Source of the DNA: Streptomyces sp. NBC_01754
GTDB lineage: Bacteria; Actinomycetota; Actinomycetes; Streptomycetales; Streptomycetaceae
Direction of reading: 5' to 3'
Assembly: GCF_035918015.1 (NCBI RefSeq)
Contig: NZ_CP109132.1
Coordinates: 5,828,001 to 5,892,000 of the forward strand
DNA length: 64,000 nucleotides
The notes below the pieces were generated by a model. That model was not told the origin of the DNA, ran no database searches, and saw nothing but the letters and a program-made list of their open reading frames with translations. The position numbers and the translations under genes are program-made. The number at the start of each line of letters is the position of its first letter. The first letter of the stretch is position 1. Below, piece after piece: positions 26,734 through 35,676 of this stretch.

Positions 26734-29649
26734 ATGACAGAGACGGCGAGCGGCCCGGCACGAGGTTCCCGTACCAAGGGAGCCAAGTCGACTGCGAACA
26801 AGCAGGGCCTGCGCATCGAGCGCGTCCACACCACCCCCGGCGTGCATCCGTACGACGAGGTGGCGTGGGAGCGCCGTGACGTCGTCATGACCAATTGGCG
26901 CGACGGCTCGATCAACTTCGAGCAGCGTGGCGTCGAGTTCCCCGACTTCTGGTCGGTGAACGCGGTCAACATCGTCACCAGCAAGTACTTCAGGGGTGCC
27001 GTCGGCACGCCGCAGCGGGAGACCGGCCTGCGGCAGCTGATCGACCGGATCGTGAAGACGTACCGGAAGGCCGGCGAGAACCACCACTACTTCGCCTCCC
27101 CCGCCGACGCGGAGGTCTTCGAGCACGAACTGGCCTACGCCCTCCTGCACCAGATCTTCAGCTTCAACTCGCCGGTCTGGTTCAACGTCGGTACGCCCCA
27201 GCCGCAGCAGGTCTCCGCCTGCTTCATCCTGGCCGTCGACGACTCGATGGAGTCGATCCTGGACTGGTACAAGGAAGAGGGCATGATCTTCAAGGGCGGC
27301 TCGGGTGCCGGCCTGAACCTCTCCCGCATCCGCTCCTCCAAGGAACTCCTCTCCTCGGGCGGCAACGCCTCCGGTCCGGTCTCCTTCATGCGCGGTGCCG
27401 ACGCCTCCGCCGGAACGATCAAGTCCGGTGGTGCGACCCGCCGTGCGGCCAAGATGGTCATCCTCGACGTCGACCACCCCGACATCGAGAACTTCATCGA
27501 GACGAAGGTGAAGGAGGAGGAGAAGATCCGCGCCCTGCGTGACGCGGGCTTCGACATGGACCTGGGCGGCGACGACATCACGTCCGTCCAGTACCAGAAC
27601 GCCAACAACTCGGTCCGTGTGAACGACGCGTTCATGAAGGCCGTGGAGTCCGGCGGGAAGTTCGGCCTGCGGGCCCGCATGACCGGCGAGGTCATCGAAG
27701 AGGTCGAGGCCAAGTCCCTCTTCCGTAAGATGGCCGAGGCCGCCTGGGCCTGCGCCGACCCGGGCATTCAGTACGACGACACGATCAACGCCTGGCACAC
27801 CTGCCCGGAGTCCGGCCGGATCAACGGCTCGAACCCGTGCAGCGAGTACATGCACCTGGACAACACCTCGTGCAACCTGGCCTCGCTGAACCTGATGAAG
27901 TTCCTCAAGGACGACGGCGAGGGCCACCAGTCCTTCGAGTCGGAGCGTTTCGCCAAGGTCGTCGAGCTGGTCATCACCGCGATGGACATCTCGATCTGCT
28001 TCGCGGACTTCCCGACGCGGAAGATCGGCGAGAACACCCGCGCCTTCCGCCAGCTCGGCATCGGCTACGCCAACCTCGGCGCCCTGCTGATGGCGACCGG
28101 CCACGCGTACGACAGCGACGGCGGCCGCGCGCTCGCCGGTGCCATCACCTCGCTGATGACCAGCACCTCCTACCGCCGCTCCGCCGAGCTCGCGGCGGTC
28201 GTCGGTCCGTACGACGGCTACGCCCGCAACGCCGAGCCGCACCTGCGGGTCATGAAGCAGCACGCCGACGCCAACACCAAGGCCACCCGCGTGGACGACC
28301 TGGACTCGCCGGTCTGGGCCGCCGCCACGGAGGCCTGGCAGGACGTGGTCCGCCTCGGCGCGAAGAACGGCTTCCGCAACTCCCAGGCCTCGGTCATCGC
28401 CCCGACCGGCACCATCGGTCTCGCGATGTCCTGCGACACCACCGGCCTGGAGCCCGACCTGGCGCTGGTCAAGTTCAAGAAGCTGGTCGGCGGCGGCTCG
28501 ATGCAGATCGTCAACGGCACGGTCCCGCAGGCCCTGCGCCGCCTCGGCTACCACCAGGAGCAGATCGAGGCGATCGTCGCCCACATCGCCGAGAACGGCA
28601 ACGTGGTCGACGCCCCGGAACTGAAGACCGAGCACTACGAGGTCTTCGACTGCGCCATGGGTGAGCGTTCCATCTCGGCCATGGGCCACGTCCGGATGAT
28701 GGCGGCGATCCAGCCGTGGATCTCCGGCGCGCTGTCCAAGACGGTGAACCTGCCGGAGACGGCCACCGTCGAGGACGTCGAGGAGGTCTACTTCGAGGCG
28801 TGGAAGATGGGCGTCAAGGCGCTCGCGATCTACCGCGACAACTGCAAGGTCGGCCAGCCCCTCTCCGCCAAGAAGAAGGAGAAGGAGAAGGCCGAGGTGA
28901 CCGCGAAGACCGAGGACACCATCCGTGCCGCGGTCGAGAAGGTCGTCGAGTACCGCCCGGTCCGCAAGCGTCTGCCCAAGGGCCGGCCCGGCATCACCAC
29001 CAGTTTCACCGTGGGCGGTGCCGAGGGGTACATGACGGCCAACTCGTACCCGGACGACGGTCTCGGCGAGGTCTTCCTGAAGATGTCCAAGCAGGGTTCG
29101 ACCCTCGCGGGCATGATGGACGCCTTCTCGATCGCCGTCTCGGTCGGCCTGCAGTACGGCGTGCCGCTGGAGACCTACGTCTCCAAGTTCACCAACATGC
29201 GCTTCGAGCCGGCCGGTATGACGGACGACCCGGACGTGCGGATGGCGCAGTCGATCGTCGACTACATCTTCCGCCGACTGGCACTCGACTTCCTGCCGTT
29301 CGAGACGCGCTCCGCGCTCGGTATCCACTCCGCCGAGGAGCGCCAGCGCCACCTGGACACCGGTTCGTACGAGCAGGCGTACGGGGACGGAGACGGTGAC
29401 GTCCACATCGAGAGCCTGGCCCAGTCCGCGCCCGTGCGGTCCGAACCGCTGAAAGCGGTCACGGTGACCGAGGACGGCGCCGCGGTGCAGCCGGCCCCGC
29501 AGACGGCGCACACGTCGGCCGAACTGGTCGAGATGCAGCTCGGCATCAGTGCCGACGCCCCGCTCTGTTTCTCCTGCGGTACGAAGATGCAGCGCGCCGG
29601 CTCCTGCTACATCTGCGAGGGCTGCGGCTCGACCAGCGGTTGCAGCTGA
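26734..29649 (+). CDS. nrdJ: vitamin B12-dependent ribonucleoside-diphosphate reductase (class II)
   Basis: A 971-residue adenosylcobalamin-dependent enzyme that reduces ribonucleotides to deoxyribonucleotides and works without oxygen. Key segments are SFNSPVWFNVG, SACFILAVDDSMESI, GGSGAGLNLSRIRS, GSNPCSEYMHLDNTSCNLASLNL (active-site Cys region), APTGTIGLAMSCDTTGLEP, and the C-terminal zinc/redox cysteines (LCFSCGTKMQRAGSCYICEGCGSTSGC). ATG 26734 follows GGGAGG. The length is normal for actinobacterial NrdJ. I found no B12 riboswitch upstream; in Streptomyces that element controls the class Ia genes instead. Confidence 0.97.
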   Translation: MTETASGPARGSRTKGAKSTANKQGLRIERVHTTPGVHPYDEVAWERRDVVMTNWRDGSINFEQRGVEFPDFWSVNAVNIVTSKYFRGAVGTPQRETGLRQLIDRIVKTYRKAGENHHYFASPADAEVFEHELAYALLHQIFSFNSPVWFNVGTPQPQQVSACFILAVDDSMESILDWYKEEGMIFKGGSGAGLNLSRIRSSKELLSSGGNASGPVSFMRGADASAGTIKSGGATRRAAKMVILDVDHPDIENFIETKVKEEEKIRALRDAGFDMDLGGDDITSVQYQNANNSVRVNDAFMKAVESGGKFGLRARMTGEVIEEVEAKSLFRKMAEAAWACADPGIQYDDTINAWHTCPESGRINGSNPCSEYMHLDNTSCNLASLNLMKFLKDDGEGHQSFESERFAKVVELVITAMDISICFADFPTRKIGENTRAFRQLGIGYANLGALLMATGHAYDSDGGRALAGAITSLMTSTSYRRSAELAAVVGPYDGYARNAEPHLRVMKQHADANTKATRVDDLDSPVWAAATEAWQDVVRLGAKNGFRNSQASVIAPTGTIGLAMSCDTTGLEPDLALVKFKKLVGGGSMQIVNGTVPQALRRLGYHQEQIEAIVAHIAENGNVVDAPELKTEHYEVFDCAMGERSISAMGHVRMMAAIQPWISGALSKTVNLPETATVEDVEEVYFEAWKMGVKALAIYRDNCKVGQPLSAKKKEKEKAEVTAKTEDTIRAAVEKVVEYRPVRKRLPKGRPGITTSFTVGGAEGYMTANSYPDDGLGEVFLKMSKQGSTLAGMMDAFSIAVSVGLQYGVPLETYVSKFTNMRFEPAGMTDDPDVRMAQSIVDYIFRRLALDFLPFETRSALGIHSAEERQRHLDTGSYEQAYGDGDGDVHIESLAQSAPVRSEPLKAVTVTEDGAAVQPAPQTAHTSAELVEMQLGISADAPLCFSCGTKMQRAGSCYICEGCGSTSGCS

Positions 29650-29764
29650 GAACGAGGGAGACCGCCGCGGTGCCCGACACCTGCGGCGGACCCTGCGGAG
29701 TTGATGAGTTCTTGTCGGACGCGTCCTTGAGTGCCTGCTGCTGAGGGTGCCGCACCGCAGGTGA

Positions 29765-29797
29765 GAGAGGGCGCCGGCCATCGGCCGGCGCCCTCTC
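29765..29797 (+). terminator. hairpin terminator after nrdJ
   Basis: A perfect 15-bp GC stem (29765-29779 with 29783-29797) with a 3-nt loop, 116 bp after the nrdJ stop and facing the convergent TerD gene. The 29650-29916 spacer shows nothing else. Confidence 0.8.
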
Positions 29798-29916
29798 CGG
29801 TGCTCCGCGCCCGCAAGGTACGGGCACCGCGTGACCGGCGCGGGGACCGCTCCGCGGCCGATCCGTTTCACCGGTCCACTCCGCCGAGCCCTTCGCGGGA
29901 ACTCGGGACCGGGCCG

Positions 29917-30447
29917 TCAGCCGGCGCGGCTTCCCATCACGGCGGCGAACGCGTCGGGGTCGGCGTCGAAGCCGCGGACGGCGCCGTGGAATCCCCAGGC
30001 CCCCGTCGCGTCCCGGGCGAACTCGGCGACGACGGCCGCCGTGGCGGCGGACACGCCCGAGAAGTCGTCCTCGGACAGGGTGGTGTAGCCCTCGACGATC
30101 TGTACGGCGGTGTTCTCCACCTCGCCGAAGGTCTTGCGGCCGTCCCGCTGCTGGATCATGACACCGACGATCACCCTGGAGTAGGCGTCCGACAGCCGGT
30201 TCAGTTCGAGCGTCATCACCTCGTCGAAACCGAAGCCCTGCCCGGTCGTGCTGTCGCGGTTCAGCGTGATCGTGCCGTCGGGCGACCTGCTGTCGAAGTG
30301 CACGAGGTAGGCGGGGCTGCCGAACGGTGCGTCCGCCGTGTACGGGGCCGCGATGATGTCCAGGTCGTTGGCGGGCTCGCCGGTCGGGCTCGGGTCCCAT
30401 TTGACCCGCACTTCGACCTTCTCGATGTCTTTCTTGGGGGTGCTCAT
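29917..30447 (-). CDS. TerD family tellurium-resistance/stress protein
   Basis: A 176-residue TerD-domain protein. ATG 30447 follows GGAGGGAAG. Recognisable features are VRVKWDPSPTGEPANDLDIIA at the start, the D-x-D-S-R-S-P-D-G-type loop (FDSRSPDGTITLNRDSTTGQG), FGEVENTAVQIVEG and AWGFHGAVRGFDADPDAFAAVMG at the end. TerD proteins bind calcium and are linked to tellurite and general stress responses. Here it is a single copy with no TerC or other ter genes beside it. It is divergent from the DUF4937 gene. Confidence 0.85.
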   Translation of the reverse strand: MSTPKKDIEKVEVRVKWDPSPTGEPANDLDIIAAPYTADAPFGSPAYLVHFDSRSPDGTITLNRDSTTGQGFGFDEVMTLELNRLSDAYSRVIVGVMIQQRDGRKTFGEVENTAVQIVEGYTTLSEDDFSGVSAATAAVVAEFARDATGAWGFHGAVRGFDADPDAFAAVMGSRAG

Positions 30448-30676
30448 CGGACTTCCCTCCTTGCCGCTGGCCGACGCCCCACGGATGGCGCCGCTGCGCA
30501 GCCCTGCCTCATTCCTCTCAGATGATGTCGGTAACTTTGCGTGGATCCAACCATGTTGGGGCCCTACGGCGGATTCGGGCCATCGCTTGGCCGAGGATGG
30601 CTGATCCAGGCCGTCGTCGTCCACAGGACCGCGACGGGCATGACGCCGGCCACGCGGGGCCCCGTACGATGGCGCG

Positions 30677-31282
30677 GTGCTGGTCAAGTGGATGTGCTGC
30701 ACCGTGGTGGACCGTCGAGGTTTTGAACAGGGGCAGGGCGGGTGGGCCGACCTGCTCGGCGAACCCGGATTCCGGGGGCAGAGCGGTGGGTGGAGCCGAG
30801 CACGCCCCGACGTCGCCCATGTCTTCGCGTTCTGGGACAACCGGGTCTTCTACGACTCGTTCATGGCCGGCGGCCACGAACGGCTGGCCGCCGAGCAGTC
30901 CGGTACGTACACGGACATGCAGGTCAGGCTCTTCGAGTACCGGTTCGACGTGAAGACGGGCTTCGAGCCGCATTTCACCGACGCGGACGTGGTGCGGGTG
31001 GCTCACAGCCGGGTGCGCGAGGATCGCGTCGAGCACTTCGCGCTCATGCAGGAGAAGGTCTGGAACCCGGCCATGGCGGGCTCCCCGGGGATGCTGCGCG
31101 GGGTGTTCGGCGAAGCGCCGGGCAACGAGTTCCTGGTCCTGTCGATGTGGCAGTCGAGCGCCGAACGCGGCAAGTACCGGCCGGAGAGTGCCGCCCGGCT
31201 CTCGGCCCGCGCGGAGATCGAGAGGGACGTCGAGGACCTGACCGGCGACGTCGTCCTGCTCGAACCCTCCTGGACGGTGTGA
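30677..31282 (+). CDS. DUF4937 domain protein
   Basis: A 201-residue soluble protein starting at GTG 30677. It shows a duplicated ferredoxin-like monooxygenase-type pattern: an N-terminal half (KWMCCTVVDRRGFEQGQGGW, then FAFWDNRVFYDSFM) and a C-terminal half (HFALMQEKVWNPAMAGSPGMLRG, then FLVLSMWQSSAERGKY). I recognise it as the DUF4937/YdbC-like group, which has no proven role. Next on the strand, 138 bp on, is the histidine phosphatase. Confidence 0.75.
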   Translation: MLVKWMCCTVVDRRGFEQGQGGWADLLGEPGFRGQSGGWSRARPDVAHVFAFWDNRVFYDSFMAGGHERLAAEQSGTYTDMQVRLFEYRFDVKTGFEPHFTDADVVRVAHSRVREDRVEHFALMQEKVWNPAMAGSPGMLRGVFGEAPGNEFLVLSMWQSSAERGKYRPESAARLSARAEIERDVEDLTGDVVLLEPSWTV

Positions 31283-31420
31283 GGCCCACGCGCGACCGCC
31301 CCGCGCGCGTCTCCCCGGTCACGTACGCCGAGCCCGCGCGTCTCCTTGGTCACATACGCCGAGTGGGGCCCCGCGCGGCCGCCCGATCACGCCGGACGCC
31401 TCCTGCTCTAGGGTCGGTAC

Positions 31421-32080
31421 ATGGCACGACCGCAACGCATCGTTCTCGTCCGCCACGGCGAGTCCGAGGGCAACGACGACGACAGCGTCTACGAACGCCT
31501 ACCCGACCACGCTCTGAGACTGACGGCGAAGGGCCTGCGTCAGGCCCGGGAGGCGGGCGCCGGGCTCCGCGAGGTGTTCGGGGACGAGCGGGTCAGTGTC
31601 TATGTGTCCCCCTACCGGCGCACCCACGAGACGTTCAGGGAGTTCGGCCTCGACCCGGAGCGCGTACGGGTCCGGGAGGAGCCGAGGCTGCGTGAACAGG
31701 ACTGGGGCAACTGGCAGGACCGGAAGGACGTCAGATTGCAGAAGGCCTACCGGGACGCGTACGGGCACTTCTTCTACCGCTTCGCCCAGGGGGAGTCCGG
31801 AGCGGACGTGTACGACCGGGTCGACGCGTTCCTGGAGAGCCTCCACCGCAGCTTCGAGGACCCCGACCACCCTCAGAACGTCCTGCTGGTCACCCACGGC
31901 CTCACCCTGCGGCTGTTCTGCATGCGCTGGTTCCACTGGTCGGTGGCGGAGTTCGAATCGCTCTCCAATCCCGGGAACGGTGAAACGAGGACGCTGCTGC
32001 TCGGCGCGGACGGCCGCTACACACTCGACCGGCCGTTCGAGCAGTGGCGCACCCCGGAGCCGTACGGACGTACGGGATAG
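31421..32080 (+). CDS. histidine phosphatase (phosphoglycerate-mutase-like)
   Basis: A 219-residue enzyme of the histidine phosphatase superfamily. The catalytic RHGESEGN lies at residues 11-18. The second core parts are visible as SPYRRTHET (Arg), the Glu of REQDWGNW and the second His of LLVTHGLTLR. The substrate is not determined; phosphoglycerate mutase is unlikely given the length and the DWGNWQD context. It stops 12 bp before the ADP-ribosylglycohydrolase gene, so the two are likely co-transcribed. Confidence 0.9.
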   Translation: MARPQRIVLVRHGESEGNDDDSVYERLPDHALRLTAKGLRQAREAGAGLREVFGDERVSVYVSPYRRTHETFREFGLDPERVRVREEPRLREQDWGNWQDRKDVRLQKAYRDAYGHFFYRFAQGESGADVYDRVDAFLESLHRSFEDPDHPQNVLLVTHGLTLRLFCMRWFHWSVAEFESLSNPGNGETRTLLLGADGRYTLDRPFEQWRTPEPYGRTG

Positions 32081-32092
32081 ACTGGGCCGGCG

Positions 32093-33013
32093 ATGACCGC
32101 TGATTCCGCTTCTGTCTCCGACCGGCGCTTCGAACGTGCCCTGGCCAGCCTGCGTGGACTCTCCGTGGGAGATGCCCTCGGCTCTCAGTTCTTCGTTCCG
32201 GCCAACTACCCCCTGCTCAAGGAACGCTCTCTGCCGGCCGGACCGTGGCAGTGGACCGACGACACCGAGATGGCGTGCTCCGTACTCGCCGTGCTGGTCG
32301 CGCACGAGCGCGTCGACCAGGACGCCCTCGTCGGCTCGTTCGCCCGGCACCACGACGTCGAGCGAGGCTACGGACGCGCCGTCGACCGGCTGCTGCGGCT
32401 GGTCAGGGAGGGCGGCGACTGGCGGCGGCTGGCGGCCGCGCTCTTCCAGGGGCAGGGCTCCTGGGGCAACGGTTCCGCCATGCGCATCGCACCCCTGGGC
32501 GCCTGGTACGCGGACGACCCGGAACAGGCCACACACCAGGCCGAGATCTCCTCGTACACCACCCACCAGCACCGTGAAGCCGTCGTGGGCGCGATGGCGG
32601 TGGCGGCCGCCGCGGCCCTCGCCGCCGCCCCCGGGGGCCCGCCGACGCCGGAGGAACTGCTGGACGGGGTCGTGGCGCTGGTGCCGCGCAGCGCGGTCGG
32701 TGCGGGACTGCGCCGGGCGCGCGACATGCTCGACTACCGGGACGCGGGGACGGTCGCGGCGGTGCTCGGCAACGGGCGCCGCACGAGTGCGCACGACACC
32801 GTGCCGTTCGCCCTCTGGTCGGCCGCACGGAGCCTCGGTGACTTCGAGGAGGCCTTCTGGGTGACGGCGCAGGCCGGTGGCGATGTGGACACCACCTGCG
32901 CGATCGTCGGCGGAGTCCTCTCGGCGGGCGCGGCGGGTTCCCCTCCGGACGCATGGTCGGCCCGGACGGAGGAACTGCCGGACTGGGTTCCCGGGGCGGT
33001 CGCCCGACCCTGA
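32093..33013 (+). CDS. ADP-ribosylglycohydrolase family protein
   Basis: A 306-residue all-helical hydrolase (DraG/ARH family) that removes ADP-ribose from proteins or small molecules using two Mg ions. Metal-binding motifs are GDALGSQF near the start, WTDDTEMACS (about residue 60), GSWGNGSAMRIAPLG and GDVDTTCAIVGGVLSA near the end, so the active site looks complete. The ATG at 32093 lies 12 bp after the phosphatase stop, suggesting a phosphatase/ADP-ribosylhydrolase pair. Its target is unknown. Confidence 0.92.
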   Translation: MTADSASVSDRRFERALASLRGLSVGDALGSQFFVPANYPLLKERSLPAGPWQWTDDTEMACSVLAVLVAHERVDQDALVGSFARHHDVERGYGRAVDRLLRLVREGGDWRRLAAALFQGQGSWGNGSAMRIAPLGAWYADDPEQATHQAEISSYTTHQHREAVVGAMAVAAAAALAAAPGGPPTPEELLDGVVALVPRSAVGAGLRRARDMLDYRDAGTVAAVLGNGRRTSAHDTVPFALWSAARSLGDFEEAFWVTAQAGGDVDTTCAIVGGVLSAGAAGSPPDAWSARTEELPDWVPGAVARP

Positions 33014-33310
33014 GCCCGATGGACGGGTGTGCCGCCTCGCCGTCGGTGTCCCGGATGTACCGCGCCTTGTGTCACGGTCCTGCCCCGAGCGGCTGGGAAC
33101 GGATCCGGCCTCCTGTCCCGGCTCCCTGTCCCGGCCGCGCGTTCCGGCTCCGGTTCCTGGCGCCGGTTCTCCGCGCCGTTTCCTCGCCCCTGTGTCAGAG
33201 CTCCGCTTCCGCCCGAAGGCGGTCCCGCACGGGGATCGGTGAACCGTACCGGCCAAGGGTGCCCCCCGGGGTGTTCTTGCCGCGCCCGTCGGCGTACCCT
33301 GGCAGGCGCC

Positions 33311-34021
33311 ATGCCGTACGAACCACCCACGCACACCGTCGAGCGCTCACTGCGCGCCACTTCCGGTGCCAAGACCGTCGCCGGTGTCGACGAGGTCGGA
33401 CGCGGAGCGTGGGCGGGCCCCGTGACCGTGTGCGCGGCCGTCACCGGCCTCCGCCGACCCCCCGAGGGCCTCACCGACTCCAAGCTGATGAGTCCCAAGC
33501 GCCGTGCCGAACTCGCACCGCTGCTCGAGACCTGGGTCACCGCCTTCGGGCTGGGGCACGCCTCACCCCGGGAGATCGATGACCTCGGTATGACCGCCGC
33601 ACTCCGGCTCGCGGCGGTCAGGGCCCTCGACGCGCTGCCCGTCCGGCCGGACGCGGTGATACTCGACGGTAAGCACGACTACCTCGGAGACCCGTGGAAG
33701 GTCCGCACGGTGATCAAGGGCGACCAGTCCTGCGTCGCCGTCGCCGCGGCCTCGGTCATCGCCAAGGTGCGCCGGGACACGATGATGGCCGAACTGGAAG
33801 CGGATTCGGGTCGGTACGCGGACTTCGCCTTCGGCTCGAACGCCGGTTATCCGTCACCGGTGCACCAGGCCGCGCTGGAGGAGTGGGGGCCCACGCCTCA
33901 TCACCGCCTCAGCTGGTCCTATCTTGACGCGCTGCCCAAGTGGCAGCACCTGAAGAAGGTCCGTTTCTCCGCCGAGGCGGCCGCACTGGAAAGCGGGGGC
34001 CAGCTCGGCTTCGATTTCTGA
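33311..34021 (+). CDS. rnhB: ribonuclease HII
   Basis: A 236-residue endonuclease that cuts RNA in RNA-DNA hybrids and removes misincorporated ribonucleotides. Motifs are [14 protein letters not shown] (first Asp and Glu), [22 protein letters not shown] (Asp), [21 protein letters not shown] and the Y-P-S-P-V-H-Q segment. ATG 33311 is used because earlier in-frame starts lie in unconserved sequence; the 297-bp upstream spacer otherwise shows only C-rich degenerate repeats. The next gene begins 10 bp after the stop. Confidence 0.96.
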   Translation: MPYEPPTHTVERSLRATSGAKTVAGVDEVGRGAWAGPVTVCAAVTGLRRPPEGLTDSKLMSPKRRAELAPLLETWVTAFGLGHASPREIDDLGMTAALRLAAVRALDALPVRPDAVILDGKHDYLGDPWKVRTVIKGDQSCVAVAAASVIAKVRRDTMMAELEADSGRYADFAFGSNAGYPSPVHQAALEEWGPTPHHRLSWSYLDALPKWQHLKKVRFSAEAAALESGGQLGFDF

Positions 34022-34031
34022 CCGCACAGGC

Positions 34032-34709
34032 TTGTTTTCCATCCGGCCCGAAGTGCCGGCGTTCGACAGACAACCATTCACGCCTCTCATCCCCGAGGAG
34101 CCTCCGATTCCCGAGAGTGCCCAGGGTCCCCGCGTAACTCCGGCCGCCGGCCGCACCGCGCCGACCCCCCGCCCCGTACCCGGACCGCGTTCCGCGGCCA
34201 TGCCGCGCCCCGGACAGCCGGGCCCCGGCCCCGCACGGCCGGCGCCCCCGGCGCAGCGCCCGCATCCCACGCCCACTCCGGCCCGCCAGGCCCGGAGCAA
34301 CCGCCCGGAGAGCCGTTCCCCGGCGCAGCTCCAGCTGATTCCGGCCCCCGTGGGCGGCGCGGTCGAAGCCGCTGACGAGGCCGTGGACCTGTTGCTCGAC
34401 TCCGGCCGCGCGCCCGGAGACGTCCTGGTGCTCACCACGGGTGAGCAGCACCCCTGGGCGGCCCACGAGCTCTCCTTCGGCGAGAGCGCGTACTGGGCCC
34501 AGCACGACGCCGGTGACGACGTCTTCTTCGCTCACGCCTCGAACGCCGGGCGTTGCGACGGGCGTTCCGTCGTGGTGGTGGCTGTCAACGGTGGCATCGA
34601 CGACGCCACCGTCCGTGCACTGGCGGTCGCCCGCGAACGTGCGGGCGCGCTGCTGATCGTGTGCGGGGACCCGCAGAAGGTCAACTCCGCGCTCGGCGCG
34701 GGCGTCTGA
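34032..34709 (+). CDS. Pro-rich protein with helicase-C-like terminal module, unknown function
   Basis: A 225-residue protein starting at TTG 34032, 10 bp after rnhB. The first ~100 residues are Pro/Arg-rich and probably disordered. The last ~115 residues (GDVLVLTTGEQHPWAAHE, ARERAGALLIVCGDP) look like the C-terminal RecA-like strand-and-loop region of UvrD-type superfamily 1 helicases, including the stretch equivalent to the VVVVAVNG strand. No Walker A or motif II is present, so it cannot be a helicase alone. The start is uncertain (ATG 34200 region is an alternative), but the coding frame is convincing. Confidence 0.6.
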   Translation: MFSIRPEVPAFDRQPFTPLIPEEPPIPESAQGPRVTPAAGRTAPTPRPVPGPRSAAMPRPGQPGPGPARPAPPAQRPHPTPTPARQARSNRPESRSPAQLQLIPAPVGGAVEAADEAVDLLLDSGRAPGDVLVLTTGEQHPWAAHELSFGESAYWAQHDAGDDVFFAHASNAGRCDGRSVVVVAVNGGIDDATVRALAVARERAGALLIVCGDPQKVNSALGAGV

Positions 34710-34722
34710 AGGACCCACATCC

Positions 34723-34756
34723 CGGTCCCGGTCGTCCGCGAGGGCGTCCGGGACCG
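34723..34756. terminator. hairpin between convergent genes
   Basis: A 9-bp perfect stem (34723-34731 with 34748-34756) with a 16-nt loop in the 94-bp gap between the helicase-C-like gene and the minus-strand hypothetical gene. It may act for both. Confidence 0.5.
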
Positions 34757-34803
34757 TCCGCGTCCGGGGCCGGGCACCTGGGCCCGCGAGCCGGCCGCCC
34801 GGC

Positions 34804-35448
34804 TCACCGGGCGGCTGTCCGCCTCTGCGCTTCGGACGCGCCGCCGCCCCCGGTACGCACGGGACCCGTCTCCCCCTCGGTTGGGAGATCCGCGAGAGAG
34901 GACGGCTGCGACACCGAACTTGGCCTGCGTCCGCCCCTGCCCTCGCCCAGGACCTGCCAACCGCCCCGGGTGAGCGTGATGTACGCCCCGCAACGCAGAC
35001 CGTGCAGGGTGCAGGCATCCCTCAGACCCCACATCCACGCCCCGTCCTCCTCGGTCCACCGCTCGTCCCCCTCGCGGCAGTAGAGCAGTACGGCCGTACG
35101 CACCGGGGTCCGGCGGCGCAGATCATGCGGGACGACCCGGCGCAGGTGGGCCAGCAGCGCGTTGCGGAAATCCCAGCCGTCCGCGGCCACCGTGGTCCGG
35201 CGGGTGAACGAGGCGCTGGCCGTGAGCCGTTCCTCGTGATCCAGGACGGCGACGACCGCCATGGCCGGAGTCGGCCGGTGCCGTGCGTGCAAGCCGCTGA
35301 CGACCTGGCGCGGACTGCGCAGCAGAGGTATTCCGGCGGCCGCCCACTCGGCGGGTTCGAGTATCCGGGCAAGGTTGTTGACGGAGCCCGCGGAAACCGG
35401 GGACGCGGGCGGTGACGTGGCCGCGGACCAAGCGAATCCGAAGGTCAT
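34804..35448 (-). CDS. conserved hypothetical protein
   Basis: A 214-residue soluble protein starting at ATG 35448 with GGGAGGACC upstream, a strong site. The conserved-looking core (about residues 20-150) holds VVSGLHARHRPTPAMAVVAVLD, DFRNALLAHLRRVVPHDLRRR, VRTAVLLYCREGDERW and GLRDACTLHGLRCGAYITL. I do not recognise the fold. The last ~50 residues are polar and low-complexity. It lies 228 bp downstream of recQ on the same strand, so co-transcription is possible but not shown. Confidence 0.65.
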   Translation of the reverse strand: MTFGFAWSAATSPPASPVSAGSVNNLARILEPAEWAAAGIPLLRSPRQVVSGLHARHRPTPAMAVVAVLDHEERLTASASFTRRTTVAADGWDFRNALLAHLRRVVPHDLRRRTPVRTAVLLYCREGDERWTEEDGAWMWGLRDACTLHGLRCGAYITLTRGGWQVLGEGRGGRRPSSVSQPSSLADLPTEGETGPVRTGGGGASEAQRRTAAR

Positions 35449-35676
35449 GGGTCCTCCCTTCGCTACGCGCCCACAGTGCGGGCGGGGTGGAGTGAGGGCG
35501 CGCCGCGGCACAGCCCTTCCGTGCCGGCGAAAGGACCGTACGGGGAGCGACTTCGATTCTTCCTGCCACGCCGGCACGCGGCAACGAGCAGTTGACGCGG
35601 GTGACGGGTATCGGACGGAATGACACGCATATCCCTGGTGATGTCACTGCCCGTTCGTATGGGCGTCAAGCCCCGG

